Assembly: GCF_963676275.1 (NCBI RefSeq)
Contig: NZ_OY781091.1
Span: forward strand, 2,210,775 to 2,274,774
Source: an uncultured Cohaesibacter sp.
Lineage (GTDB): Bacteria > Pseudomonadota > Alphaproteobacteria > Rhizobiales > Cohaesibacteraceae
Direction: 5' to 3'
DNA length: 64,000 nt
In this document: positions 41,701-49,250 of the stretch, piece by piece
Position numbering within the stretch: position 1 is the first letter of the stretch
Layout: every line of letters starts with the position of its first letter
Position numbers and translations under genes: made by a program
The notes under the pieces: model-generated
What the model was told of the DNA's origin: nothing
The model's database searches: none
What the model saw: the letters and a program-made list of their open reading frames with translations, nothing else

Positions 41701-42756
41701 TTGGCCAATTCAGCAATAGAACATGTCGTGATCGGCAAGATTGATGGCAAGGATGTCGATGCCTACCGGATCACCGGAGGGGAAACGACCATAGAAGTCA
41801 TGACCTATGGTGCCATTCTGACGCGCGTATTGCGCCCGGATCGCAATGGCGAAGTGGACGACATCGTGCTCGGCTATGACGATCCGGCAAGCTATATTGA
41901 CAATCCGGGCAATGCCGGTGCCATTTGTGGCCGCTTTTCAAACCGCATCAATCTCGGCAAATTCACGCTGGAAGGCAAGGAAATCCAACTGCCCACCAAC
42001 AGCGGCCCGCACCATTTGCATGGCGGCTTGCCCGGCTTTGGCAAGCGCTTCTGGAGAGCGGAGCCAAACCCGGAAGACAATTCGGTGACTTTCCATATGC
42101 ATAGCCCGGATGGTGATCAGAATTATCCCGGCACTGTGGATGTGACCGCGACCTACCGCGTCGACTGCATGGGCTCACTCGAATTGACCATGGAAGCCAC
42201 CACTGACAAGGCGACGATCATCAACATCATCTATCACGGCTACTGGAACCTTGCCGGTCACCAGAGCGGCAGCGTGGAACATCAGAAACTGTGCATTCTC
42301 GCCGACCGCTACACGCTGGTAACACCGGACAAGATTCCGACCGGCGAAATCGTGCCAGTGGAGGGGACGGCCTTTGACTTCACAACCATGCATGAAATCG
42401 GCGACAGGATTGCCGAGGCATGGCCTGATGGCGGCTACGATCACAATCTCTGCCATGCCCAATATGATGGCAAAATGCGCCTGACGGCAAAAGCTGCAGA
42501 TCCGGCAAGCGGGCGAAGCTTTGAGCTTTATTCCAACCAGCCCGGCGTGCAATTCTATACCGCCAACCATTTCAAGGGCCAGCCAACAAAGGGCAAGGAT
42601 GGTGCGCTATATGAAACCTATCCGGGATTTGCTCTGGAAACCCAGCATTATCCGGATTCTCCCAACCATCCCGACTTTCCTTCCGTTGTCCTCAAGCCGG
42701 GCGAGAAATACAGCAACAGGATGAAATTTGTCTTTTCCAGAGACTTGACCAACTGA
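41701..42756 (+). CDS. aldose 1-epimerase (mutarotase)
   Basis: This 351-residue enzyme interconverts the alpha and beta anomers of aldoses, feeding the correct form into catabolism. The family core is IEVMTYGAILTRVLRPDR (about residues 30-47), AGAICGRFSNRINLGKFTLEGK, NSGPHHLHGGLPGFGKRFW (about 101-119, with the first active-site His), HGYWNLAGHQSG (second His, about 180) and a Glu in YPGFALETQHYPD (about 310). The start is TTG at 41701, well supported by a strong GCAGGAGGA site 8 bases upstream; the next in-frame ATG would remove 33 residues of the fold. It lies 295 bases after tkt on the same strand and may belong to the same sugar unit. Confidence 0.9.
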   Translation: MANSAIEHVVIGKIDGKDVDAYRITGGETTIEVMTYGAILTRVLRPDRNGEVDDIVLGYDDPASYIDNPGNAGAICGRFSNRINLGKFTLEGKEIQLPTNSGPHHLHGGLPGFGKRFWRAEPNPEDNSVTFHMHSPDGDQNYPGTVDVTATYRVDCMGSLELTMEATTDKATIINIIYHGYWNLAGHQSGSVEHQKLCILADRYTLVTPDKIPTGEIVPVEGTAFDFTTMHEIGDRIAEAWPDGGYDHNLCHAQYDGKMRLTAKAADPASGRSFELYSNQPGVQFYTANHFKGQPTKGKDGALYETYPGFALETQHYPDSPNHPDFPSVVLKPGEKYSNRMKFVFSRDLTN

Positions 42757-42812
42757 GGTGAAGAAGAGCAAAAATGCAATAAAAACAATAGCTCCGTAAA
42801 TTAGCGAATATG

Positions 42813-43007
42813 GAAGCCAGCGCGAATCCGGATAGTTTCCGGTCAAGCCAAGCGCGATGCTGGCTTCAACGAACTTCCTATGGCGAGGTCGGACCTCCCT
42901 ACCTCGTCAACTTGAATGGCAAGCTGCATTATATTTCCCTTCCTTGAGAGCCAAGCCTGTATCAATTGGGAAGGGAAATTGTTCCTCCGCGGCTTGCCAT
43001 TTTTTTG
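42813..43007 (+). ncRNA. candidate structured RNA (three successive hairpins ending in a terminator)
   Basis: Hairpin 1 pairs GAAGCCAGC (42813-42821) with GCTGGCTTC (42859-42867) and encloses CCGGA/TCCGG (42828-42842). Hairpin 2 pairs CGAGGT (42884-42889) with ACCTCG (42901-42906). Hairpin 3 is nested: ATGGCAAGC (42916-42924) with GCTTGCCAT (42992-43000), around ATTTCCCTTCC (42933-42943) with GGAAGGGAAAT (42969-42979), followed by seven T. It could be a small RNA, a 3'-UTR-derived RNA of the aldose epimerase transcript, or simply an elaborate terminator. Confidence 0.4.
42916..43006 (+). terminator. nested hairpin terminator with T7 run
   Basis: The 9-base outer stem and 11-base inner stem described for hairpin 3 end directly in TTTTTTT (43000-43006). 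It would end plus-strand transcripts from the aldose epimerase gene or from a small RNA. Confidence 0.6.
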
Positions 43008-43060
43008 GCCAGAATGTTCGTCTGTAGCGGAAGAATTCGAAAGCTGCGGTAATGGGCGCA

Positions 43061-43107
43061 AAAAAGCCAACATGCAGAATAGAAAATCTCTGGAACTACA
43101 TGTTGGC
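43061..43107 (-). terminator. minus-strand terminator in the structured region
   Basis: GCCAACATG (43066-43074) and CATGTTGGC (43099-43107) pair perfectly with a 24-base loop. Read on the minus strand the hairpin is followed by TTTTTTGCGC. No minus-strand gene is known upstream of it, so what it would terminate is unclear. Confidence 0.55.
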
Positions 43108-43566
43108 CCTTATGAATGCACGATATAAATTGGTTACTGTAAAATAGCCGCGGGCAACGATTTCATGTTTGGAGAGTGCCTTAATATAGGCCAAGTGAAT
43201 ATCGAGGGACGGTATCTGTCAAGCATCCGAACCATGACGAAAAAGCCCGCAAACTCCGCATTTTGACATATGTATAATTCATGAGCATCGCCCTTTGGTT
43301 GATTTGGAGTCTTGTATATTCCAAATAGTTGTTTTTACGTAGCATTTAAGATATGCAATGAATTGGATATGTGCAGCTGTTTGATTGTTAGGCAGAATTT
43401 CCAAAAATGCAGAAATGTTGGTCTGTGCCCAAAAAACTGTGATTTCAACATTTGTCATATGGTGTTGCTGGGGGTAATAGTCATGATCTGTGGCTTAGTT
43501 GCGCTTAAGCGTCTTCCTGTCAGCTTCACAATTCACCCATAGACAGGTCGATTTGGCCTTATATTA

Positions 43567-43591
43567 TCCCATCCCATCCCATACCATACCC
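43567..43591. repeat. pentanucleotide tandem repeat upstream of the aminotransferase gene
   Basis: Five units are seen: TCCCA three times, then TACCA and TACCC. The repeat ends 28 bases before the ATG. It is short and only partly regular; it could vary in length by slippage and alter promoter or leader spacing. Confidence 0.6.
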
Positions 43592-43619
43592 TTCCGTTTG
43601 ACTGCTCCGAGAATTGTTC

Positions 43620-44798
43620 ATGATCTCTTGTTTGACACCCGACCTTTTGCGAAAACGTGCCAGTGGCAAATGGATCGATTTTGCTGACGACATTTTGCCT
43701 TCCAATCCGGCTGAAATGGATTTTGCCATCGCCGCGCCGATCTTGAAAGCGCTGCAGGAGACCATTGATCACCAGCGCTTTGGATACGCGTCTCAAGGAG
43801 ACAGTGGCCCCGTCGCAAAGCTCAAGGCTTCCTTTCGGGCAAGGATGAAAGCCAAGTTTGACTGGGATGTCGAGGCCGGTCATATTCTGCCCGTCACCAA
43901 TCTGGTGCAGGCGGTCGCAAGCTTGATCGTAGCATTCAGCGAGGAAGGAGAGGGCGTCTCACTCCAGCTTCCAGCCTATCCGATGTTTCTTGAAGCGATC
44001 AGGCAGACCGGAAGACAAGCAAAAGCCAACGACATGCTCCGACTTGATGGGCGCTACGCGTTGGATATTGATGCACTGGAAGCGCAACTGACACCGGAAG
44101 TAAAAATCCTGTTGCTTTGCCATCCGCACAATCCCACTGGACGCGTATTTTCAAAAGAGGAGCTGGAACCGCTTGCAAGGTTGGTAAAGGAGAGGGCGCT
44201 TCTTGTCATTTCAGATGAAATACATTGTGACATCTTGTTTGATGGTCGCAGTCATACGCCCTTCGCCAAAATGTTCCCCGAGCTTTGCGAGCAGACTGTG
44301 ACGCTGCAATCTGCTTCAAAAAGCTTCAACATTCCCGGACTTGGTTGTGCCTTGATGATCTTTGGAAGTTACAGCGTCAAGGACCGTTTTTCAGGCAAGG
44401 TCCCACCAATGCTTCTCGGCCATCCGGGCATCTCCGGTATCGTAGGAACAACCGCAGCATGGGACGAGGGAGAGCCATGGTTTGCGGATCTGATGGTCCA
44501 GTTGCAGGCCAATCGTGATCTGATGGCAAGACGGTTTGCCGATGAATTGCCGGAAGTCGAGCTGATCAAGCCCGAAGCAACCTATCTCGCATGGGCCGAT
44601 TTCTCCCGTTGCGACTTGCCGACAATGCCGTTTGAATTTCTGCGCGACAAGGCGCGTGTCGTTGGCGGCAACGGCGCCAATTTCGGCCCCGGCTATGAAC
44701 AGCATGTCCGCTTCAATTTTGCCACCTCTGCCGCCATTCTGAACGAAAAGATAGACCGGATCATCCGCGCCTTGCGGTCCAACAGCAAAGAGAGTTGA
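43620..44798 (+). CDS. MalY/PatB-type PLP-dependent aminotransferase (possible C-S lyase)
   Basis: This 392-residue fold-type I PLP enzyme resembles the MalY/PatB group of beta-cystathionases. Residues 17-60 hold the pattern WIDFADDILPSNPAEMDFAIAAPILKAL, then HQRFGYASQ. The PLP pocket includes Asn in LLLCHPHNPTGRVFSKEEL (about 160-178), Asp and His in VISDEIHCDILFDG (about 195-208) and the Schiff-base Lys in LQSASKSFNIPGLGCA (about 228-243). MalY/PatB enzymes cleave C-S bonds of cystathionine or related thioethers; class I aminotransferase activity is an alternative. I chose ATG 43620 over a TTG two codons earlier; its ribosome binding site is weak. A strong bidirectional terminator follows. 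It stands alone, after a long gene-free region. Confidence 0.82.
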   Translation: MISCLTPDLLRKRASGKWIDFADDILPSNPAEMDFAIAAPILKALQETIDHQRFGYASQGDSGPVAKLKASFRARMKAKFDWDVEAGHILPVTNLVQAVASLIVAFSEEGEGVSLQLPAYPMFLEAIRQTGRQAKANDMLRLDGRYALDIDALEAQLTPEVKILLLCHPHNPTGRVFSKEELEPLARLVKERALLVISDEIHCDILFDGRSHTPFAKMFPELCEQTVTLQSASKSFNIPGLGCALMIFGSYSVKDRFSGKVPPMLLGHPGISGIVGTTAAWDEGEPWFADLMVQLQANRDLMARRFADELPEVELIKPEATYLAWADFSRCDLPTMPFEFLRDKARVVGGNGANFGPGYEQHVRFNFATSAAILNEKIDRIIRALRSNSKES

Positions 44799-44830
44799 TA
44801 CCGGCAGAAAAACCCTATGCAAAAGACAAC

Positions 44831-44865
44831 AAAGCCCCCTTGAATAGAGCATTCAAGGGGGCTTT
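44831..44865. terminator. bidirectional terminator between convergent genes
   Basis: AAAGCCCCCTTGAA (44831-44844) and TTCAAGGGGGCTTT (44852-44865) form a perfect 14-base-pair stem with a 7-base loop and A/T flanks on both sides. It serves the aminotransferase gene on the plus strand and the MATE gene on the minus strand. Confidence 0.9.
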
Positions 44866-44888
44866 GTCAGTCATGGCTATCGGCTTGT

Positions 44889-46292
44889 TTATTGCGCCGG
44901 CTGGTTTTCATAGCCAGAAGTGGTCTGGTCCTGCGCGCTATTCTTGGGCAGATATTTGGCCAGATGCGGATAGACGAGAAGGATTGAAATCAGAATGGAC
45001 ATGACGTCAGCCACTGGCTGGGCATATACAACACCGGACAGTCCGAAGAGATAGTTCAGAATGAAGATCATCGGAATGAAGATGAAACCCTGACGGCTGA
45101 TGGAAAGAATAAGGGATTCCTTGGCCGCCCCCATGGCTTGCAGCGTGTTGATATAGACAAACATGATGCCGATGACCGGCCCCGTCAGAAGCAGCGCTTT
45201 GACAAACAGAACGCCCTGATCATAAACAGAATGATCCTCGATGAAGGCGTTGACGATATAGCCCGAACCAAGCCAACTGACGAAAGTCAGCGTCGATCCC
45301 ATTACCAAGGCATAAATGATGGTCGTCTGCAGGATCGAACGGAAGCGCTCCGCATTCTTGGCCCCATAATTATAGCCTAGCAGCGGCTGAATGCTGACTC
45401 CAAGCCCGATCTGGAGCAGAACCGCAATCATCGAAACCTTGGTCGCAACCCCCATGGCCGCCACCGCGATGTCGCCATAACTGGACAACACATTGTTGAG
45501 AACGATGACAGATGTGCTCATCAGGATATTGTTGAGCGCAGCCGGAATGCCGATGGCGACGACAGGAACGATAACGCCTTTGATCCGGAAGTCGGCCCAG
45601 CGAATGGAAAGGGAGGGCGTTCTGTCGCCTGAAACCTGTCGCCAGAAATAATAGGCGGAAACCATGTTGCCGATGAGCGTCGCAATGGCCGCGCCAGCAA
45701 CCCCCATGCCAAAATAGACAATGAAAATCGGGTCAAGAATGATATTGAGCCCCGCACCCAGCATCATGCCGACCATCGCTTGCTTGGCCTTGCCCGATGC
45801 ACGGATAATATTGCCAAAGGCCACGCTCATGATCACGAAGGGAGCGCTGGGTGCAACATACAGCAGATAGTCGCGCGTCGGGTCAATCGTATTGCCGCTG
45901 ACGCCGATGGCTTGCAGGATATAGGGCATGCCCAGAAGGAAGATAGCGGCGAAAAAGATGCCGACGATCCAGGCCGAATAAAAGCAAAATGAGCTGACGC
46001 TCTTGGCAAAACCGGGCTTCTTTTCACCAAATGCCCTTGAAATGACAGACGTGCCGCCGATCCCGATCAGGTTACCGGTGGCCATGAACAGGAGGAATAC
46101 GGGAGTGGCCAGTGAGACAGCGGCCACCTGATAGGGATCATTGGTTTGTCCGACGAAAAAGGTATCTGCAATATTGTAAACGAGAATAACGATCATGCCG
46201 GCGACAGTCGGCAGTGCATTGATCAGGATCGCCTTGGCTACGGGCATCCTTTCAAACAGATAGTTGGATTGTGAATCTTCTTGCGGTGTCAT
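44889..46292 (-). CDS. MATE-family efflux transporter
   Basis: This 467-residue multidrug and toxic compound extrusion protein has twelve predicted membrane helices in two homologous halves. The first half opens with AILINALPTVAGMIVILVYNIADTFFVGQTNDPYQVAAVSLATPVFLLFMATGNLIGIGGTSVISRAFGEK (about 20-90), typical of the NorM/DinF-like VmrA-type branch. The second half begins IPAALNNILMSTSVIVLNNVL (about 250-270), with GLGVSIQPLLGYNYGAKNAERF soon after. The gene lies 16 bases after a MarR regulator gene on the same strand, so the two form a two-gene operon under MarR control. Substrate is unknown. Confidence 0.92.
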   Translation of the reverse strand: MTPQEDSQSNYLFERMPVAKAILINALPTVAGMIVILVYNIADTFFVGQTNDPYQVAAVSLATPVFLLFMATGNLIGIGGTSVISRAFGEKKPGFAKSVSSFCFYSAWIVGIFFAAIFLLGMPYILQAIGVSGNTIDPTRDYLLYVAPSAPFVIMSVAFGNIIRASGKAKQAMVGMMLGAGLNIILDPIFIVYFGMGVAGAAIATLIGNMVSAYYFWRQVSGDRTPSLSIRWADFRIKGVIVPVVAIGIPAALNNILMSTSVIVLNNVLSSYGDIAVAAMGVATKVSMIAVLLQIGLGVSIQPLLGYNYGAKNAERFRSILQTTIIYALVMGSTLTFVSWLGSGYIVNAFIEDHSVYDQGVLFVKALLLTGPVIGIMFVYINTLQAMGAAKESLILSISRQGFIFIPMIFILNYLFGLSGVVYAQPVADVMSILISILLVYPHLAKYLPKNSAQDQTTSGYENQPAQ

Positions 46293-46308
46293 TATACGCG
46301 GTCCGTTT

Positions 46309-46755
46309 TTATTTGTTGTTATGCGTAAGCTCCAGGATATTTTCGTGAAGCTGTTTCAAGCTCTTGATCAGCTCTTCGACCTGTTCGTCCGTCATGCCCT
46401 TGATGAGTTGTTCATCAATCCGTCTTTTTGACCTCTCGACCTGAAGATGCAGTTCTTCTTCTGCTGGCTGGAGGATGACCAGCTTTTTCCTGCCATCTTC
46501 AGGGTCGGCGACGAAAGAAATAAATCCCTTTTGTTCGAGACGCTTGAGGACTCCGATCACGGTCGAATGAGCAATGTCGAAATAGTCTTCGATATCCTTT
46601 TGGGAGGTATCCATTCCTTTGCGGCTATTCAGGAAACGCAAAAACTTCGTTTGCGTCATCGTCAGCCCGAAAGGCTGAAGCTCGTTATTCATATACTGGT
46701 TTAGCTTGTCGTTTATTTGCTTCAATACGAAGCCGACTGTCGAAAACTCGGTCAT
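46309..46755 (-). CDS. MarR-family transcriptional regulator
   Basis: This 148-residue regulator has the MarR winged helix. MTQTKFLRFLNSRKGMDTSQKDIEDYFDIAHSTVIGVLKRLEQKGFISFVADPEDGRKKLVILQPAEEELH (about 31-103) covers the recognition helix (HSTVIGVLKRLEQKG) and the wing (DPEDGRKK). Flanking helices form the dimer interface. It is the first gene of the operon with the MATE exporter, the classical layout in which MarR represses its own operon until a ligand is bound. A palindrome just upstream of the start (46772-46787) is a good operator candidate. Confidence 0.93.
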   Translation of the reverse strand: MTEFSTVGFVLKQINDKLNQYMNNELQPFGLTMTQTKFLRFLNSRKGMDTSQKDIEDYFDIAHSTVIGVLKRLEQKGFISFVADPEDGRKKLVILQPAEEELHLQVERSKRRIDEQLIKGMTDEQVEELIKSLKQLHENILELTHNNK

Positions 46756-46771
46756 TGCGTTTCCTGAAAAT

Positions 46772-46787
46772 ATGTAGCACGCTACAT
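46772..46787. promoter_or_regulatory. candidate MarR operator
   Basis: ATGTAGC-AC-GCTACAT is a perfect 16-base palindrome with a 2-base centre. It lies 17 bases upstream of the MarR start codon, where a repressor would block transcription of the MarR-MATE operon. Confidence 0.6.
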
Positions 46788-46994
46788 TTAATGTCGGACT
46801 TCCTTTAATTCAATAAGTAATGTCGGCAATTTCAGGCAAAAAAAGCAACCAAAGCTATGCGACGGTTAGTATTTGGCCGCGCTGCAGATTTTCTACTCGA
46901 AAGGACGAAATATGTTGCCCGCCTTAAGGATTGGGCCTAGGTTGCCTGCGAATTTCCAAACAGAGCCCGACATTTATCAGGAGATATCAATCAG

Positions 46995-48044
46995 ATGCAT
47001 GGCGAATATAAGGTACATGGCGGCAAGCTGGTCGTAGCCGACCTTGAGGTCAGGGACGGCGCAATGACCAACATTCAGATTGCTGGCGACTTTTTCCTCG
47101 AACCGGCTGAGGCTCTGGATGATATTTGCGCAGCTCTTGAAGGGCTTCCGGCTGACGCCTCTGTCGAGACAATCGCAAAGGCCATCAATGGCAAACTCGA
47201 CAATGATGTTGCCATGATCGGCTTTACGCCGGAGTCCGTTGCAATTGCAGTAAGGCGGGCGCTTGGTGTTGCCAAGACATGGCGCGATTATGAATGGCAG
47301 ATCATCGATTCCGAGGCCGTGCCGCCAGCGATGCATCTGGCTCTGGATGATATTCTGGCGCAGGAAGTGGCTGCCGGTCGTCGCGCGCCAACCTTGCGCT
47401 TCTGGGAGTGGGACAGGGCAGCGATCATCATCGGAAAATTCCAGTCGCTCAAAAATGAGGTCGATCTGGAAGCCACCAGAGAGCATGGGGTCGAGGTAAT
47501 CCGGCGCGTCACCGGTGGTGGTGCGATGTTCGTCGAGAAGGGAACGGCCATTACCTATTCCCTTTATGCTCCTACCGAATTGGTTGCCGACATGAGCTTT
47601 GCCGATTCATACGCCTTTCTCGACAACTGGGTCCTCAAGGCACTGAATGAAATCGGCATCGACGCCTTCTACAAGCCGCTCAATGACATCACCAGTTCAA
47701 AGGGGAAAATTGGTGGCGCCGCCCAGAAACGCTATCAGCGCAACACGGTGCTCCATCACGTCACCATGGCCTATGACATGGATGCCGCCAAAATGATGCA
47801 GGTGTTGCGGATCGGTCGCGAGAAGCTCTCAGACAAGGGCACGGCAAGCGCGGCAAAACGCGTCGACCCTGTCAAAAGCCAGACCGGCATGGAGCGTCGC
47901 GCCGTCATCGACCATATGAAAAAGACCTTCATGGATCTGAATGGCGGCACGCAAGGTGCGATCACGCCCGAAGAATATGCCGCAGCCGAGAAGCTCGTTG
48001 CAGAGAAATTTGCGACCCAAGAGTGGTTGACACAAATTCCCTGA
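46995..48044 (+). CDS. lipoate-protein ligase A with accessory domain at the N-terminus
   Basis: The enzyme would activate free lipoate with ATP and attach it to lipoyl domains of 2-oxoacid dehydrogenases and GcvH. The 349 residues have an unusual order. Residues 1-92 are the LplA accessory domain (KVHGGKLVVADLEVRDG, IQIAGDFFLEPAEALDDI, and the SVAIAVRRAL helix near 81-90), which in E. coli LplA is at the C-terminus. The catalytic domain is at residues 98-345. It has RRVTGGGAMFVEKGTAITYSL (170-190) and Lys238 in SSKGKIGGAAQKRYQRNTVLHHVTM, matching the catalytic Lys in E. coli LplA. AGGAG lies 11 bases before the ATG. The gene stands alone. Activity is probable; the domain order is discussed as a finding. 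Confidence 0.85.
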   Translation: MHGEYKVHGGKLVVADLEVRDGAMTNIQIAGDFFLEPAEALDDICAALEGLPADASVETIAKAINGKLDNDVAMIGFTPESVAIAVRRALGVAKTWRDYEWQIIDSEAVPPAMHLALDDILAQEVAAGRRAPTLRFWEWDRAAIIIGKFQSLKNEVDLEATREHGVEVIRRVTGGGAMFVEKGTAITYSLYAPTELVADMSFADSYAFLDNWVLKALNEIGIDAFYKPLNDITSSKGKIGGAAQKRYQRNTVLHHVTMAYDMDAAKMMQVLRIGREKLSDKGTASAAKRVDPVKSQTGMERRAVIDHMKKTFMDLNGGTQGAITPEEYAAAEKLVAEKFATQEWLTQIP

Positions 48045-48188
48045 TCACGGCTCTCCACAAAAAGCGCCGGAGCAGAATGGATTGCAATTTTCCGCCCCTT
48101 GTCATGCCGTCAAGTCGGCTGAAGGGGCGGAGGTCGCCCATTTGCTTTGTATAAGATAAGAGAGGATCAGAGCTTGGGAACTGATCCT

Positions 48189-49094
48189 TTATTCCTGATA
48201 CATCGGCGGCTCATCGGCCAGTTGCTGACGCACCAGCTTGGCAAAATCCTGCGCAACCGATGACTTTGCCTTGTTGGCTGAAAAGCAAATGGAATAAGAA
48301 AAGCAGATCTTGGGTCTGAGCGGCCGTATGACAACGCCATTGCCATCCCAACGGCGCGCTGAGAAGGGTTCCAGCACTCCGATCGCCATTCCTTCGGCGA
48401 CGAATCCATAGCCTGCCTCTGCATGCTGAGTGGAAATCCAGTTGCTGTTCTCGATGCCCTTTTCCCTGAAATTCTTGAAAATCTTGTTCCAGTTGAGAGG
48501 GCCATCCGAAGACAGACCGATGAGCGTTTTGCCATCTAGATCACCATGGGTGACCACATCTTTCTTTGCCAGTTCGTGGCCTTTGGGCAAAACACAAACG
48601 AACGCGGCATCATAGAGGGGCTCCTGAATGACGCCGGGCAGTTCCGCCGCATGGTTTGAAACCGCAACATCACCGGCATTGGCCTGAAGCTGTTTGAATA
48701 TTTCCATCGGCATGCGGACTTCGAGGCGCACTTTGGTGTCTGGATAAAGAGCGTGAAACTGCTTGAGAACCTTGGGCATGAGCGAGGTGGCAAGGGCAGG
48801 GGTGGAAAACACACTGAGCAACCCCATCTGCTCCTGCCGAATCCGATCTGCCACCGCTTCCAGCTGGTCGATGCCGGCAAAGGTGCGTTCGACTTCCTGA
48901 TAGAAGCGCAGCGCTTCTTCCGTAGGCTGAAGGCGACTGCCTTTCCTCTCAAACAGGCGAAAGCCGAGATTTGCCTCCAGATCAGCAATGAGCCGACTGA
49001 CGGACGGTTGCGTAACAGCCATCATGTTTGCCGCGCCGGTAATCGTCCCGGTATTCATCGTGGCCCTGAAGGCTTCTATCTGTCTTAATCGCAT
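48189..49094 (-). CDS. LysR-family transcriptional regulator
   Basis: This 301-residue regulator begins MRLRQIEAFRATMNTGTITGAANMMAVTQPSVSRLIADLEANLGFRLFERKG (about 1-52), the LysR winged helix-turn-helix. A linker helix follows, then the effector-binding periplasmic-binding-protein-like domain (about 90-295). It resembles regulators of amino acid or opine catabolism (NocR/OccR-like): LLSVFSTPALATSLMPKVLKQFHALYPDTKVRLEV and TLIGLSSDGPLNWNKIFKNF. It is transcribed divergently from the ArgE-like deacetylase gene over a 156-base AT-rich region and very probably controls that gene and the peptide transporter behind it. Confidence 0.92.
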   Translation of the reverse strand: MRLRQIEAFRATMNTGTITGAANMMAVTQPSVSRLIADLEANLGFRLFERKGSRLQPTEEALRFYQEVERTFAGIDQLEAVADRIRQEQMGLLSVFSTPALATSLMPKVLKQFHALYPDTKVRLEVRMPMEIFKQLQANAGDVAVSNHAAELPGVIQEPLYDAAFVCVLPKGHELAKKDVVTHGDLDGKTLIGLSSDGPLNWNKIFKNFREKGIENSNWISTQHAEAGYGFVAEGMAIGVLEPFSARRWDGNGVVIRPLRPKICFSYSICFSANKAKSSVAQDFAKLVRQQLADEPPMYQE

Positions 49095-49250
49095 TGTCGG
49101 AAGAGCTTTTCATTATCTGCTTATGGCATATTTTACAGTATATAGCATTTACGCATAAAACACAAAAAAAATTCGATTTGACATTATGCTGCTGCTAATT
49201 ATCCATATGTATAATAATAACAATAATTCCAGCCCCACAGGAAAAGAGAC

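Larger units (their letters stand above)
42757..43619. other. gene-free, strongly structured region
   Basis: These 863 bases hold no coding frame I trust. The left third (42757-43107) contains a series of strong inverted repeats ending in a T-run and an opposing terminator, annotated separately. The middle (43130-43560) is AT-rich, with a weak 76-codon Cys-rich open frame at 43312-43542 that lacks a ribosome binding site. The right end carries a pentanucleotide repeat just before the aminotransferase gene. Confidence 0.5.

Noticed and set aside
43312-43542. A 76-codon Cys-rich open frame
   Set aside because: It lies in AT-rich sequence, lacks a ribosome binding site, and its residues do not form a recognisable pattern; chance is the simplest explanation.
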